Shown here in pieces: positions 15,653 to 24,768 of a stretch of DNA of 57,034 bases. Made by a program: the position numbers and the translations under genes. This DNA is from a virus, in the IMG/VR virus record IMGVR_UViG_3300036886_000048, positions 1-57,034 of that record, one strand, 5' to 3'. Every line of letters starts with the position of its first letter. Position 1 is the first letter of the stretch. The notes beneath the pieces were generated by a model. That model did no database searches. It had not been told where the DNA came from and saw nothing but the letters and a program-made list of their open reading frames with translations.

Positions 15653-16384
15653 GTGGAAAGAGTGAGTGCCAAGTTTAAAGTGGCGGAAATAGCCGAACTT
15701 GCATTGGGCAAGATCGGGGCGTTTACCGTTGCGATGGTAGCAGCCGATCCCGATGAAATGGTTCGAACCGTCAAATGGATGGATATTGTGGTAGCCGAAC
15801 TGGTCGGAACAAACCGGGCGTATTGGCTTACCCCTCAAAGTGTGACAGCCGTTTTAACAGCGGCTGTTCCCACATATACACTTTCAACACTGTTGGGAAC
15901 GAGTTACCCGGCAGACGGGATACAATTCCCTACACAGGCGTTTATCGTGGACGCGGCTGGTTCTTCAAACGAAGTCGAACTTATTTCACGACAGGCATAT
16001 GAGAGAATCGACACAAAAACTGACGTAGGTTCCCCTACGAAGATTTACATTGATCGACTCAATGACACACAAAAAATTTCAGTGTATCCAGTTCCTTCTG
16101 ACGGAACACTGAGTTTGCGTTTGGTATTCCAAACTTTCGCTACAAACTTGACAGAAGGAACACCTGAGTTTGGTGGTAATGTTCGTCATGGTTTTTCTGT
16201 CGAATGGCAAAAATGGTTGATTACTGCAACTGCTGCCGAAATTGGAAATGGCCCGGTTCGTAGATTGCCGTTGCAGGAAGTTCACGACATGAAACAGGAT
16301 GCGTCAATCTCATTGCTTACCCTTATCAATTATTCAAACACTCAAAAAACTACAACACCCAAACGAACCAAGGGGATGATTTAA
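15653..16384 (+). CDS. Head-tail connector, P22 gp4-like tail accessory factor
   Basis: A 243-residue protein starting at GTG 15653 (GTG 15662 is also possible). Features of the gp4-type adaptor are an N-terminal helical part (E-I-A-E-L-A-L-G-K-I-G), a central W-L-T-P-Q-S-V-T-A region, then R-L-N-D-T-Q-K-I-S-V-Y-P-V-P-S-D-G-T-L and a helical end. These adaptors sit under the portal and close the head. Its place before gp10-like and fibre genes fits. Confidence 0.7.
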   Translation: MERVSAKFKVAEIAELALGKIGAFTVAMVAADPDEMVRTVKWMDIVVAELVGTNRAYWLTPQSVTAVLTAAVPTYTLSTLLGTSYPADGIQFPTQAFIVDAAGSSNEVELISRQAYERIDTKTDVGSPTKIYIDRLNDTQKISVYPVPSDGTLSLRLVFQTFATNLTEGTPEFGGNVRHGFSVEWQKWLITATAAEIGNGPVRRLPLQEVHDMKQDASISLLTLINYSNTQKTTTPKRTKGMI

Positions 16385-18525
16385 TGACTACCGCTTATTC
16401 GATTAACGAATTCTCGTTGGCAAATAAACTGTACCGAAACAGCGATGTTACATTTTACACTATTTCTGGAGGTGTAAAGACAACCACCAAGGCCGTTTTG
16501 TATGCTGACTCTACTGCTACGACAGTGTTACGTAACCCTCAAACGCTGGATACTGAGGGAAAATTTGTTCAATCAGTTTTTGTTACGGTTCCAGTAATTG
16601 CAACTATTTCAGGTTTAACATTCCCGGATCACGATACTGGAATAAACACAAATTCGATTTTTGTGGTTGCGACAGACAAAGGATTGACTGACGCCGATGT
16701 GGTTCTCACTCACGCTGATGTAGTTCTTACCCACGCAGATGTAGTTTTGACGCAAGCCGATGTTGTAACTGCTACAACCCAAGCTGGACTTGCTACAACC
16801 CAAGTTGGACTTGCTACAACAAACGGGGCAGCGCAAGTAGTTCTGGCAACCGCACAGGCGGTCATTGCCACGAATGAAGCAGGCACGGCTACAACTCAAG
16901 CTGGTATTGCAACTACCCAAGCTGGACTTGCTACAACAAACGGGGCAGCGCAGGTTGTATTGGCAACGACTCAGGCAGGAAACGCTTTGACTTCTGCCAA
17001 TAACGCTGCAACGAGTGAAACGAACGCACTGAACTATGCAAATAGACTGACAGGCACTTCGACTACCACGTTGACTCCTGCAATCGCTTCCAAAGTATTC
17101 ACGACGCAGGCAGGGAAAGATTTTGATGTAGGAACTACAATTTTTGCAGTATCTGCTGCCGACCCTACAATTTGGATGTTCGGCGATGTCACAGGCTACG
17201 CAACAACGACACTAACCGTGAACGTGACTGTTATTGGAACTGCGTCTTCAAAAGCTGACTGGAACATTTATGGCAGGGCTGGAATTCGTGGCGCAACTGG
17301 CGCAACCGGAGCGGCAGGCTCAATTCCAATCGCAAGTGGGGCTGGAACAGTTGACGCAATAACTGCGAACTTTACACCCGATATTGCTTTGGCTGACATG
17401 CAATTATGTACGGTTGTGTCAAGCGGAGCCAATACCTCAACAACGCCCACATTTGCGCCTGACGGATTAACCGCACACACAATCACTACCCGTGGTGGTG
17501 CAGCATTAGTCGCCGGGGATATTGGTCCTGCCGGATTCGTTGGAATTTACGAATACAACTTATCAAATACCAGATGGGAATTATTGAATCCTGCAAAAAC
17601 CCTCGTTGCCCGTGTAACTGTAGCATCCCACGCAACAACCGCAGACATTTGGGGTGCTGCCGGGAACCAAATCGACTGGACAGGTACAGCAACTACAACA
17701 GCATTCCCTAACGCGCCACAAGCGGGGGTGGAACGTGTGCTGATATGCGCAGGGGCTTGCTCGTTCACAGCCGGAGCAAACATGCTGATAGATGGTGTGG
17801 CTTCAACAGCAACAGTGACCTGCGCAGTAAATGACCAAGTAATTGTTAGGGCCGTGTCAACAACCCAGTTCAAACTAAGTAGGATCAAATATGATGGAAC
17901 ACCTCAAGTATCTTCTAGCGTGTTTCCTGATGGAATTACATGGACAAGTCGAACCAGTGCTGCCGATAATAGTTGGCGTAGTGTAACTTACGGAAACGGC
18001 TTGTTTGTCGCTGTGAGCGCTGATGGAACAGGCAATCGTGTAATGACCTCTCCAGATGGAATTACATGGACAATCCGATCAAGTGCTGTTGATAACATGT
18101 GGCTTAGTGTAACTTACGGAAACGGCTTGTTTGTCGCTGTGAGTTCTGATGGAACAGGCAATCATGTAATGACCAGTGGAGTACCTTTGCTAGATACTTT
18201 ACGATGCCCATCAGTAACTGTGCCAACACGAACCTTAAATACAACATACGCAAACACTAGTGGTAGGAGCATTCTAGTCACAACAACATTTCGGTGTGCA
18301 GTAACTACATTAAACGGGAACGCTTATGCTATTGCAAAGGCAGCCCAAGCATCACCTCCAACAACTGCAATAAGTGGAAATGTTGGAATTCAAACGGGAT
18401 TGCTCAATGAAGATGCCACATTTCAATTATGTTTTGTGGTTGTTCCGGGACTTAATTACAGAGTGGATTCTGTAGCAACTAACGGAACGGTAACACTAGG
18501 CTCGTGGTTTGAGTACGCTTATTAA
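16384..18525 (+). CDS. Tail fibre protein
   Basis: A 713-residue modular fibre. Residues 1-90 form an N-terminal virion-anchoring domain that resembles the start of the spike at 19044 (both have a T-T/T-L-A segment and N-P-Q-T-L-D). Residues of about 100-215 are short repeats of D-V-V-L-T-H-A and T-T-Q-A-G-L-A type, probably a trimeric coiled shaft. A short collagen-like G-I-R-G-A-T-G-A-T-G-A-A-G is near 300. Two 42-residue repeats (D-G-I-T-W-T to V-M-T-S) follow near 516-599, and then a terminal beta domain. The tip probably carries receptor binding. It overlaps the connector gene by one base. Confidence 0.8.
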   Translation: MTTAYSINEFSLANKLYRNSDVTFYTISGGVKTTTKAVLYADSTATTVLRNPQTLDTEGKFVQSVFVTVPVIATISGLTFPDHDTGINTNSIFVVATDKGLTDADVVLTHADVVLTHADVVLTQADVVTATTQAGLATTQVGLATTNGAAQVVLATAQAVIATNEAGTATTQAGIATTQAGLATTNGAAQVVLATTQAGNALTSANNAATSETNALNYANRLTGTSTTTLTPAIASKVFTTQAGKDFDVGTTIFAVSAADPTIWMFGDVTGYATTTLTVNVTVIGTASSKADWNIYGRAGIRGATGATGAAGSIPIASGAGTVDAITANFTPDIALADMQLCTVVSSGANTSTTPTFAPDGLTAHTITTRGGAALVAGDIGPAGFVGIYEYNLSNTRWELLNPAKTLVARVTVASHATTADIWGAAGNQIDWTGTATTTAFPNAPQAGVERVLICAGACSFTAGANMLIDGVASTATVTCAVNDQVIVRAVSTTQFKLSRIKYDGTPQVSSSVFPDGITWTSRTSAADNSWRSVTYGNGLFVAVSADGTGNRVMTSPDGITWTIRSSAVDNMWLSVTYGNGLFVAVSSDGTGNHVMTSGVPLLDTLRCPSVTVPTRTLNTTYANTSGRSILVTTTFRCAVTTLNGNAYAIAKAAQASPPTTAISGNVGIQTGLLNEDATFQLCFVVVPGLNYRVDSVATNGTVTLGSWFEYAY
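16693..16980 (+). repeat. Short tandem repeats in the fibre shaft
   Basis: Successive 21-bp units encoding D-V-V-L-T-H-A/Q-A are followed by related units encoding T-T-Q-A-G-L-A. A longer phrase, caacaaacggggcagcgca, recurs about 120 bp apart (near 16818 and 16936). Such repeats let the shaft length change by slippage. Confidence 0.7.
17929..18180 (+). repeat. Two 126-bp direct repeats in the fibre
   Basis: Copy 1 spans 17929-18054 and copy 2 spans 18055-18180. They are nearly identical in the second half. Each encodes 42 residues of the form D-G-I-T-W-T ... V-T-Y-G-N-G-L-F-V-A-V-S ... V-M-T-S, resembling one blade or strand unit of a propeller-like domain. Confidence 0.85.
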
Positions 18526-18544
18526 TTAAGGCAAACACAAATGA

Positions 18545-18640
18545 TCCAGACCGCCACAACCAGTATCAGCTAATGGTGCGACTGGAACCAACGGCGGCCC
18601 CGGCGGAGAGAGCTACGCAATGATTCAATACAACGCATAA
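18545..18640 (+). pseudogene. Remnant of a Gly-rich fibre C-terminus
   Basis: Without a start codon, this frame reads a Pro-rich segment, then N-G-A-T-G-T-N-G-G-P-G-G-E-S-Y-A-M-I-Q-Y-N-A and a stop. That is the typical Gly-rich end of a phage fibre. It directly follows the stop of the current fibre gene and has no function of its own, so it is probably the leftover end of a replaced fibre gene. Confidence 0.6.
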
Positions 18641-18649
18641 GGATAAATC

Positions 18650-19042
18650 ATGGCAATGATGTGGACATACGTGGTTGATACTGGTTACTTATACGATCCC
18701 GATGGTGTAAGCGTAGCTGCTGGTTATGCTGGTGGCAATTGTGGCAAAAATCCAGAAGGTAAGAACAATCCCGACATGCAGGATCGAAAATCAATTGGCC
18801 CATTGCCTTGCGGATTTTACACTTTCGGACAACCCGTTCTACAATCTCACCTTGGCCCATTTGCAATTCCTTTGATTCCATACCCTGATAATGAAATGTT
18901 TGGACGTGGCGGTTTTTACATTCACGGCGACACTACTCCGGGAGGAAACGCTTCGGAAGGTTGTATTATTCTTCCAAGGTTAATTCGGAATCAATTGTGG
19001 AATTCTACCGATCACAAACTGGAAGTAGTTTCAGGAGAATAA
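18650..19042 (+). CDS. L,D-transpeptidase-fold protein (DUF2778/Tlde1-like)
   Basis: A 130-residue protein with I-G-P-L-P-C-G-F-Y-T-F (residues 49-59) and F-Y-I-H-G-D ... G-N-A-S-E-G-C-I-I-L-P-R (89-110). The His92 and Ser102-x-Gly-Cys105 arrangement is the catalytic signature of L,D-transpeptidase-like enzymes, and the spacing matches the DUF2778/Tlde1 branch, known in type VI effectors that cut or exchange peptidoglycan peptides. No signal peptide is seen. It sits between the fibre and tailspike genes, so it could be a virion-associated cell-wall enzyme or the endolysin. No other lysin was recognised in the window. Confidence 0.8.
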   Translation: MAMMWTYVVDTGYLYDPDGVSVAAGYAGGNCGKNPEGKNNPDMQDRKSIGPLPCGFYTFGQPVLQSHLGPFAIPLIPYPDNEMFGRGGFYIHGDTTPGGNASEGCIILPRLIRNQLWNSTDHKLEVVSGE

Positions 19043-19043
19043 A

Positions 19044-20909
19044 ATGGCAGTTACACGAATTGCAGAATTTGATTTATGGCGTAACGGATATGGCGGAAGT
19101 CTTGTCAATGTGTATTTATCTGGAACAACCACGCTTGCATCAATCTACACTGATGAAGCGTTGAGTATTGCTGCACCAAATCCGCAAACTCTGGACAGTC
19201 TAGTAATTGACAACGAAATATATGGAAAATTTACCGTGCCGCTTTACATTGGTGCGGCCTACTATCTCGATGTAGTAACTAAGAACCAAACCGGAATCAT
19301 ACGTCCTCCACTGACCACATTGACAGGACAGGTAGCAGACGAAGCCACAGTTATTCCGACAGGCGGTGCAGTAGCGAATCCGTTGGATGATTTACTTGGG
19401 CGTGAATTTTATGCCACAGATACTGCTGCATTTACTACAAGTGCATCTACAAACAATGCCACGCTTACAACAGCCTTGGGCCGTGCCGCTTCTGCTGGCG
19501 GTGGCAAAATATTACTTCCAGATAACACTGCGTTAGTCTTTACCCAACTGACTCTGGCTAACGGTGTTCAACTAGAAGGTCGTGGACGTTCGGGAACCCC
19601 TACAATCCTTCAAAGTCAAGTTGCCGATAAAATCGTTACGTTGAACACTGGTTCAGGTTTGCAAAATTTGGCTCTCGACGGAATCAATAACGTTGCGTCT
19701 GGAATCGCACTGTACGCCAAGGCAACAAATGAAACTAATTTACGAAACGTTCTCATAAAACGATTCGATACGGGAATCAAACTTGTCGGTGGAAGATATG
19801 CGAACTGGCACGAAGTTTATGTCGATTCTTGTGCAATAGGTGCAACCCTGCAAGGCAATCTTGATACGGCTGGAGGCGACCAGTATAGTGACAATAGTTG
19901 GTATGGAGGAAAAATTTCAAACTGCACTACTGTTGGAATTCGTCTGACATACGAAGATCGAATCGTTTCCAATGTGAAACTCGCTAATCTGATTTTTGAT
20001 GGTAATACTGGAACGGCTCTCGATGTGAACGGCGCACGTTTTGTTACGTTGGAAAATGTTAAATTTCTGAACAACACAATCAACATTGCAATTGCAGACG
20101 ATACGTTGAATACAGTCAGCGACAACACGATCAAGTCGTTCTCGATGGTTGGAGGTTCGATTGCTGGAGGCGTAGTCAATATCGACGGGTCGTGTCAAAA
20201 CGTCGTATTTAAACGTGTGGATTTTTCAAACGTCCAATTCAATTTCACAAATATCGGAAACAATATTACTTTTGTTGACTGTGTTGAAAATTCGGGAGTT
20301 GTTTTTACTGGTCAAGGAACCAGAGTTACCAGAGTACATGAAACGTTCGGAGACTTTCCTGCTTCGGCGGTGACAACTACCGATGCGACTGTGACAAAGA
20401 TTTGGGAAATTTCGTTGGAACCCGGTCAAAAAGCATTCCTAGAAGCCAAAGTAATTGGCGTGATGCGTAACGGAGTCGATTACGGCATGTATCACTACGG
20501 CAGAGCAGTACATCGTCCCGGAGCCACTCTCGCTTACGATGGGCAGACAGGAAACTTTACAAAAGGTTTGATTGTGGTAGGGCATACGAGTGGGGCAACT
20601 GCCAGAATAATTGCAGATGCTGATGCTGGAGTGACAGGTACACTGACTTTGAAAAGTATTTTGGGTACGTTTGTTGATAACGAACTGTTGACAGACACGT
20701 CTACGGGTAGCGCGACTGCAAATGGAACACTTACGTTGGTAGACTGTGCGTTACTTGGATCACTCGCGGCTATCGAAGCCGATGTAGAAACCGTTGGCGC
20801 ATGGGGTGCTGCGTATGCAGTTGCTGCTGGAAACATTGAACTTCAAGTGACGGGTGCTGCGGTTACGGTTATTGATTGGGTTGCCAACGTTTCAAGTTCG
20901 GTGAACTAA
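19044..20909 (+). CDS. Tailspike, right-handed beta-helix
   Basis: A 621-residue protein. Residues 1-80 form an anchoring domain shared with the fibre at 16384. From about 120 (F-Y-A-T-D-T-A-A-F-T-T) the sequence becomes a pectate-lyase-like beta helix, with regular turns such as L-V-L-A/G-N-G-V-Q-L-E-G-R-G-R, G-I-A-L-Y-A-K and N-V-L-I-K-R-F-D-T-G-I. A C-terminal beta domain follows from about 430. Such spikes bind and often degrade capsular or O-antigen polysaccharide. The catalytic residues cannot be assigned by eye. Confidence 0.8.
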   Translation: MAVTRIAEFDLWRNGYGGSLVNVYLSGTTTLASIYTDEALSIAAPNPQTLDSLVIDNEIYGKFTVPLYIGAAYYLDVVTKNQTGIIRPPLTTLTGQVADEATVIPTGGAVANPLDDLLGREFYATDTAAFTTSASTNNATLTTALGRAASAGGGKILLPDNTALVFTQLTLANGVQLEGRGRSGTPTILQSQVADKIVTLNTGSGLQNLALDGINNVASGIALYAKATNETNLRNVLIKRFDTGIKLVGGRYANWHEVYVDSCAIGATLQGNLDTAGGDQYSDNSWYGGKISNCTTVGIRLTYEDRIVSNVKLANLIFDGNTGTALDVNGARFVTLENVKFLNNTINIAIADDTLNTVSDNTIKSFSMVGGSIAGGVVNIDGSCQNVVFKRVDFSNVQFNFTNIGNNITFVDCVENSGVVFTGQGTRVTRVHETFGDFPASAVTTTDATVTKIWEISLEPGQKAFLEAKVIGVMRNGVDYGMYHYGRAVHRPGATLAYDGQTGNFTKGLIVVGHTSGATARIIADADAGVTGTLTLKSILGTFVDNELLTDTSTGSATANGTLTLVDCALLGSLAAIEADVETVGAWGAAYAVAAGNIELQVTGAAVTVIDWVANVSSSVN

Positions 20910-20910
20910 A

Positions 20911-22311
20911 ATGTCAGTATCCCGCGACATTTCGATTAGCGATAAATTATTCCTTAATTGCAAGGAGTCGTGCCTTACAGGAGGAACCGCTGCCCTCGAA
21001 AACGCCTATCAAAATGAACTAGGCGGAATCAGTCGATTCCCCGGCTTAAAGTCCTTTGCCACGTTATCGGGTAATGCTAACACGTACCTGCACGAATGGC
21101 AGGAAGATTTGATTGCAGTCTCAGGATCAAGAATTTGGAGAGTAGACAAAAACGGAGTCACCACCGAAGTTACGGGAGTTCAACTGAGTGGCAAGAACCG
21201 GGTAGTTTTTGATCGTACGCCGAACGAACTTATTATGGCGGCTGGAGGACCTATTTTAAGGCTTGCGGCAGGCCACACTGAACTTTTGAGTGCAGATGCC
21301 CCCGAATCGACTCATGTGGGCTATGTGGGTGGTTACGTGCTTGCTACGGAGACAAATACCGGACTTATCTATAACAGTGCCGCGAATAATTTTCAATCGT
21401 GGAGTCCGTTGGATGTTTTTGCGATAGATTCTAAACCAGACTTCGTAAATGCCATGATAATCACCCCGTTCAACGAAATTCTGTTGTCTGGAAAAGATTC
21501 GCTGGAACAATGGGAACAACTCCCTGCCGGATCGGTCCCCGCATTTCAATACAGATGGTCAATCGGTCAAGGTAATTACGTGCCATACAGTCTGACTTTT
21601 GCAGATAACGGCGTTTGGAACATTAACCGGGATCAAGAATTAGTCAGATCGTCCGGGCAACTGGCTCAACAAGTGAGTGACAGTATCCACGGCGGTGTGC
21701 TGGAACCTGTTGATGATTTTTCTGATGCGTGGTGTTGTCCCATAATGGTTGCTGGACAAAAATTTGTCATGGTACAAATACCTCATGCCACAAATATCTA
21801 TGGGACTACCGGAATAACCGTTCTATATGATTATCGGCAGCATAAGTGGTTTTCTCTGTTCGGATGGGACAACGATTTGGCACTTCCTAAAATTTGGCCG
21901 GGAGTGAGTTATTATCGTCTGTGGGGAAAACATTTTATCGGAGCCGCTGGAAAAATTTACGAGTTGTCTACCACGACTTATGCAAATGGTGGCGACTTGC
22001 AACGAGTTTTGTGGAGGTCTGGTAATCAAGATTTGGGAGAAATACGTATTGACAATCTCATGTTGCGGTTGAAACGTGGGGTTGGAGAATCTAATACCAA
22101 ACGCAAATTGATGAGATTGCGAGTTTCGTTTGATGGTAAACCGTGGACAAAATGGCGCAAACAAGATTTGGGATTGTACGGCGAAAATGTCGCGTGGGTA
22201 GATTTTGGTCAAATGGGTTGTGGAAACACTTTTCAGGTGGAAATTGATATGACAGACTCCGCCGAATTCGAACTTGTAAAAATGCGTGTGTTATACACGC
22301 CGTTGGGGTAA
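20911..22311 (+). CDS. P22 gp10-like packaged-DNA stabilisation protein
   Basis: A 466-residue beta-rich protein whose length and pattern match the P22 gp10/Phage_stabilise family, tail hub proteins that close the portal channel and hold DNA in the head. Typical segments are a start with G-G-T-A-A-L-E-N-A-Y-Q-N-E-L-G-G-I-S-R-F-P-G-L, then F-D-R-T-P-N-E-L, a Y-R-W-S-I-G-Q-G segment, and a late V-L-Y-D-Y-R-Q-H-K-W. It starts one base after the spike gene. Confidence 0.85.
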   Translation: MSVSRDISISDKLFLNCKESCLTGGTAALENAYQNELGGISRFPGLKSFATLSGNANTYLHEWQEDLIAVSGSRIWRVDKNGVTTEVTGVQLSGKNRVVFDRTPNELIMAAGGPILRLAAGHTELLSADAPESTHVGYVGGYVLATETNTGLIYNSAANNFQSWSPLDVFAIDSKPDFVNAMIITPFNEILLSGKDSLEQWEQLPAGSVPAFQYRWSIGQGNYVPYSLTFADNGVWNINRDQELVRSSGQLAQQVSDSIHGGVLEPVDDFSDAWCCPIMVAGQKFVMVQIPHATNIYGTTGITVLYDYRQHKWFSLFGWDNDLALPKIWPGVSYYRLWGKHFIGAAGKIYELSTTTYANGGDLQRVLWRSGNQDLGEIRIDNLMLRLKRGVGESNTKRKLMRLRVSFDGKPWTKWRKQDLGLYGENVAWVDFGQMGCGNTFQVEIDMTDSAEFELVKMRVLYTPLG

Positions 22312-22313
22312 TC

Positions 22314-23105
22314 ATGGCAACAGGCGAACCGTTAAAACCGCCACGCACCACAGGCGACCCTCAAACCGACTTGCTCATTTTGGTCAAATACCTTCACGAT
22401 TTGTATGAAGCTATTCAACGTACTTATCTGAAACAAAGTCAGTTGGGGCCGGATGTTCAAAAAAGTACACAAATGCTTGCGGCGATAGCGAATGTAGTTC
22501 CTTTTGCAAACACCCTGACTTATTTTACAACACCTACAACTGCCACACTTACGCCTTTAACTGCATTTGCAAGGGCAATTCTTGCAACCACGACTGCCGG
22601 AGACTTCGTCGCAACATTGGGTTTAGGATTGCTTTCGACCAAAGATAAAATTTCAACTGGAGATATTAACGATTCTCAAGTCACTTACACCAAAATCCAA
22701 GATGTAAGTGCGTCAAGTAAGTTGTTAGGTAGAACGTCAACGGGCGCAGGAACTATTGAAGAAATCTCGTTTACAAAAACTCCAGTCGGCGGAACAATTT
22801 CGCAACTAGCTACCCGGAGTACAGGCGTGACTTTAAATGGTACTTGTGGGGTAATAACTACAGCTACTACTTCACTTGCAGCAGGATCAACCGCAACATT
22901 CACTGTCAGTAATTCGTCAGTGGTAGCAACCGATATAGTGATTGTTTCGCAACAATCTGGAAGTAATAGCGGAAACACGTCGGTCGAAATAGTGGCGACA
23001 ACTTCCAGCGCATTTGATATTCGCGTTTCTAACCGCGCACTTGTTACGGCTGAGACAGGGGCAATCAATATAAATTTCGCAGTTTTGAAGTCAATTTTGA
23101 GTTAA
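22314..23105 (+). CDS. Tail needle or short fibre protein
   Basis: A 263-residue protein after gp10, the position of the gp26 needle in P22. It has an N-terminal helical region, then K-D-K-I-S-T-G-D-I-N-D-S-Q-V-T-Y-T-K-I-Q-D-V-S-A-S-S-K-L-L-G-R, a phrase common in trimeric phage fibres, and a C-terminal beta domain. Whether it is the needle plug or an extra fibre is inferred from position only. Confidence 0.6.
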   Translation: MATGEPLKPPRTTGDPQTDLLILVKYLHDLYEAIQRTYLKQSQLGPDVQKSTQMLAAIANVVPFANTLTYFTTPTTATLTPLTAFARAILATTTAGDFVATLGLGLLSTKDKISTGDINDSQVTYTKIQDVSASSKLLGRTSTGAGTIEEISFTKTPVGGTISQLATRSTGVTLNGTCGVITTATTSLAAGSTATFTVSNSSVVATDIVIVSQQSGSNSGNTSVEIVATTSSAFDIRVSNRALVTAETGAININFAVLKSILS

Positions 23106-23111
23106 TTTAGA

Positions 23112-23140
23112 TTGACTTTGTAGCTAGTTCGTGGTATAAT
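23112..23140 (+). promoter_or_regulatory. Sigma-70 promoter
   Basis: TTGACT (23112-23117), a 17-bp spacer and TATAAT (23135-23140) with TG upstream of the -10, ahead of the ejection-protein genes. Confidence 0.8.
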
Positions 23141-23161
23141 GAATTAGTATTGGAGAAATAA

Positions 23162-24757
23162 ATGGCGTCAATTAATTCGTTTAATGCAGGATATGCTCCG
23201 CAAAATGATTTGTACACTAACAGGGTGGACAAGTATAACGATTACAGGGCGTCTGGAAATCTGGCAAATGTTTCGGATGTTACGGGGTTAGGTGTCACTG
23301 ATTCGACTACTACTCCAGTGGATACGCCTACTGGGGGTGGAGGTGGTGGCACGGCAATTACCGACGTTATAAATCCTACACCTACTCCTACCCCTCCGCC
23401 GATTACGCCGTATTCGCCTGCCCCGTACAATCCGTCGTACCCTACATCTAACCCTAGTCCGGGTTCATCCGTATCGACGCCTCACCCTACAGTTGCTCCT
23501 ACTACACCGGGTTCTTCCCCCACAATCACGCCTTATACCCCTCCTACATACGTCCCTCCATCTGCCCCAAATTTGCCTACAACTAGTTACAATAATCCTT
23601 ACAATAATCCGTCGAGTCCTTCGACAGGTTCTGCTGGCGGTTTAGCAACACTCGTTGGTGCTGGTGCGTTGATTGACAAGCTTACAGGCGGTACAATCTC
23701 TGGTTGGATAAAAGATCAATACGGGAATCTGGTTCCATCGACGGGCGGAAATACTGCAAACTTGACTTCTGGAGGGGTGTCTGCAAGTAATCCTGTAACC
23801 GGAAACCAATATAGTTTGGCTGGATCAAATAATATTACACCTACTGCAACTTCGCCTTACAGTTTGGCTACCAATTACACTGGCCCAACATTAGGTTTGA
23901 ACATGCCATCAAGTTCCCTTACGGGGAGTGTTACTGCCGGAACTGGCGCGGGTCTTTCAAGTCCCGGATTTTCATCGGCAACACCTGTTGATTTTAATAA
24001 TCCCGATTACAGTCTCGCGCAAAGTCCCACATCGTCTACTTTCGGAAACGGCGGTCAATTACCGTCCACGTCTGGAACCGATATGTTGGGAAACAATGTC
24101 GGTTCGATTCAAAATATGGCTACGGGAGCAGTTGCTGGAGCAATCGGAACAGGTCTTTTAAAAGCAGTGGGTGCGAATGGCCCAATAAGTTCTGCTGGAG
24201 GTTCGGCGATTGGTGCATGGGTTGCTGGTGCTGGCCCTGTCGGAATTATCGGTGCTGCAATTTTTGGTGCGATAATGGGTGGCGGTTTATTCGGCGGGAG
24301 CGCCCCTGTGCCGTATACACAAACGGGATTTAACAATATAGTATCGAATGCGGTTACTCCGGATACTGCCACATTAGGTTACGGCGATTACACTCCGCCT
24401 ATAGGAGCCGCCACAGTGACAGGTAATCCTGCCGCATATGTAAATTCCTATAACTACTCCGATCCTACAATGGCGAATGTGACTAAGGCTGCGACAATCG
24501 CAAGTCCTCAATATGCAACCGCCTTGAATAATTTTAACAGTCAAACAGGTGTAAATAATCCTGCCGCAATTCAACAGTACGTTGCTGCAAATAATATCAC
24601 GACTATTCCGCAATACGTCAAGGCAGTTAATAGCACTGGCGCAAACGCATATAGTGTCGGGGCTGCAATGGGTTTAACCGAACAACAAACCGCACAACAA
24701 CTTTTATTGGCAGGTTATAGTGTTGCCCCTAACGGATCAATTGTTACTAGTTATTAA
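23162..24757 (+). CDS. Probable internal virion (ejection) protein with glycine-rich hydrophobic core
   Basis: A 531-residue protein. Residues 50-160 are a Pro/Thr/Ser-rich disordered region. Residues of about 320-380 are long glycine-rich hydrophobic stretches (A-V-A-G-A-I-G-T-G-L-L-K-A-V-G, and G-I-I-G-A-A-I-F-G-A-I-M-G-G-G-L-F-G-G), which could insert in a membrane. The C-terminal 150 residues are helical. It has its own promoter and heads three more genes of ejection-protein type. A role in forming the DNA channel during entry is inference from composition and location. Confidence 0.6.
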   Translation: MASINSFNAGYAPQNDLYTNRVDKYNDYRASGNLANVSDVTGLGVTDSTTTPVDTPTGGGGGGTAITDVINPTPTPTPPPITPYSPAPYNPSYPTSNPSPGSSVSTPHPTVAPTTPGSSPTITPYTPPTYVPPSAPNLPTTSYNNPYNNPSSPSTGSAGGLATLVGAGALIDKLTGGTISGWIKDQYGNLVPSTGGNTANLTSGGVSASNPVTGNQYSLAGSNNITPTATSPYSLATNYTGPTLGLNMPSSSLTGSVTAGTGAGLSSPGFSSATPVDFNNPDYSLAQSPTSSTFGNGGQLPSTSGTDMLGNNVGSIQNMATGAVAGAIGTGLLKAVGANGPISSAGGSAIGAWVAGAGPVGIIGAAIFGAIMGGGLFGGSAPVPYTQTGFNNIVSNAVTPDTATLGYGDYTPPIGAATVTGNPAAYVNSYNYSDPTMANVTKAATIASPQYATALNNFNSQTGVNNPAAIQQYVAANNITTIPQYVKAVNSTGANAYSVGAAMGLTEQQTAQQLLLAGYSVAPNGSIVTSY

Positions 24758-24768
24758 AGGATCGTAAA

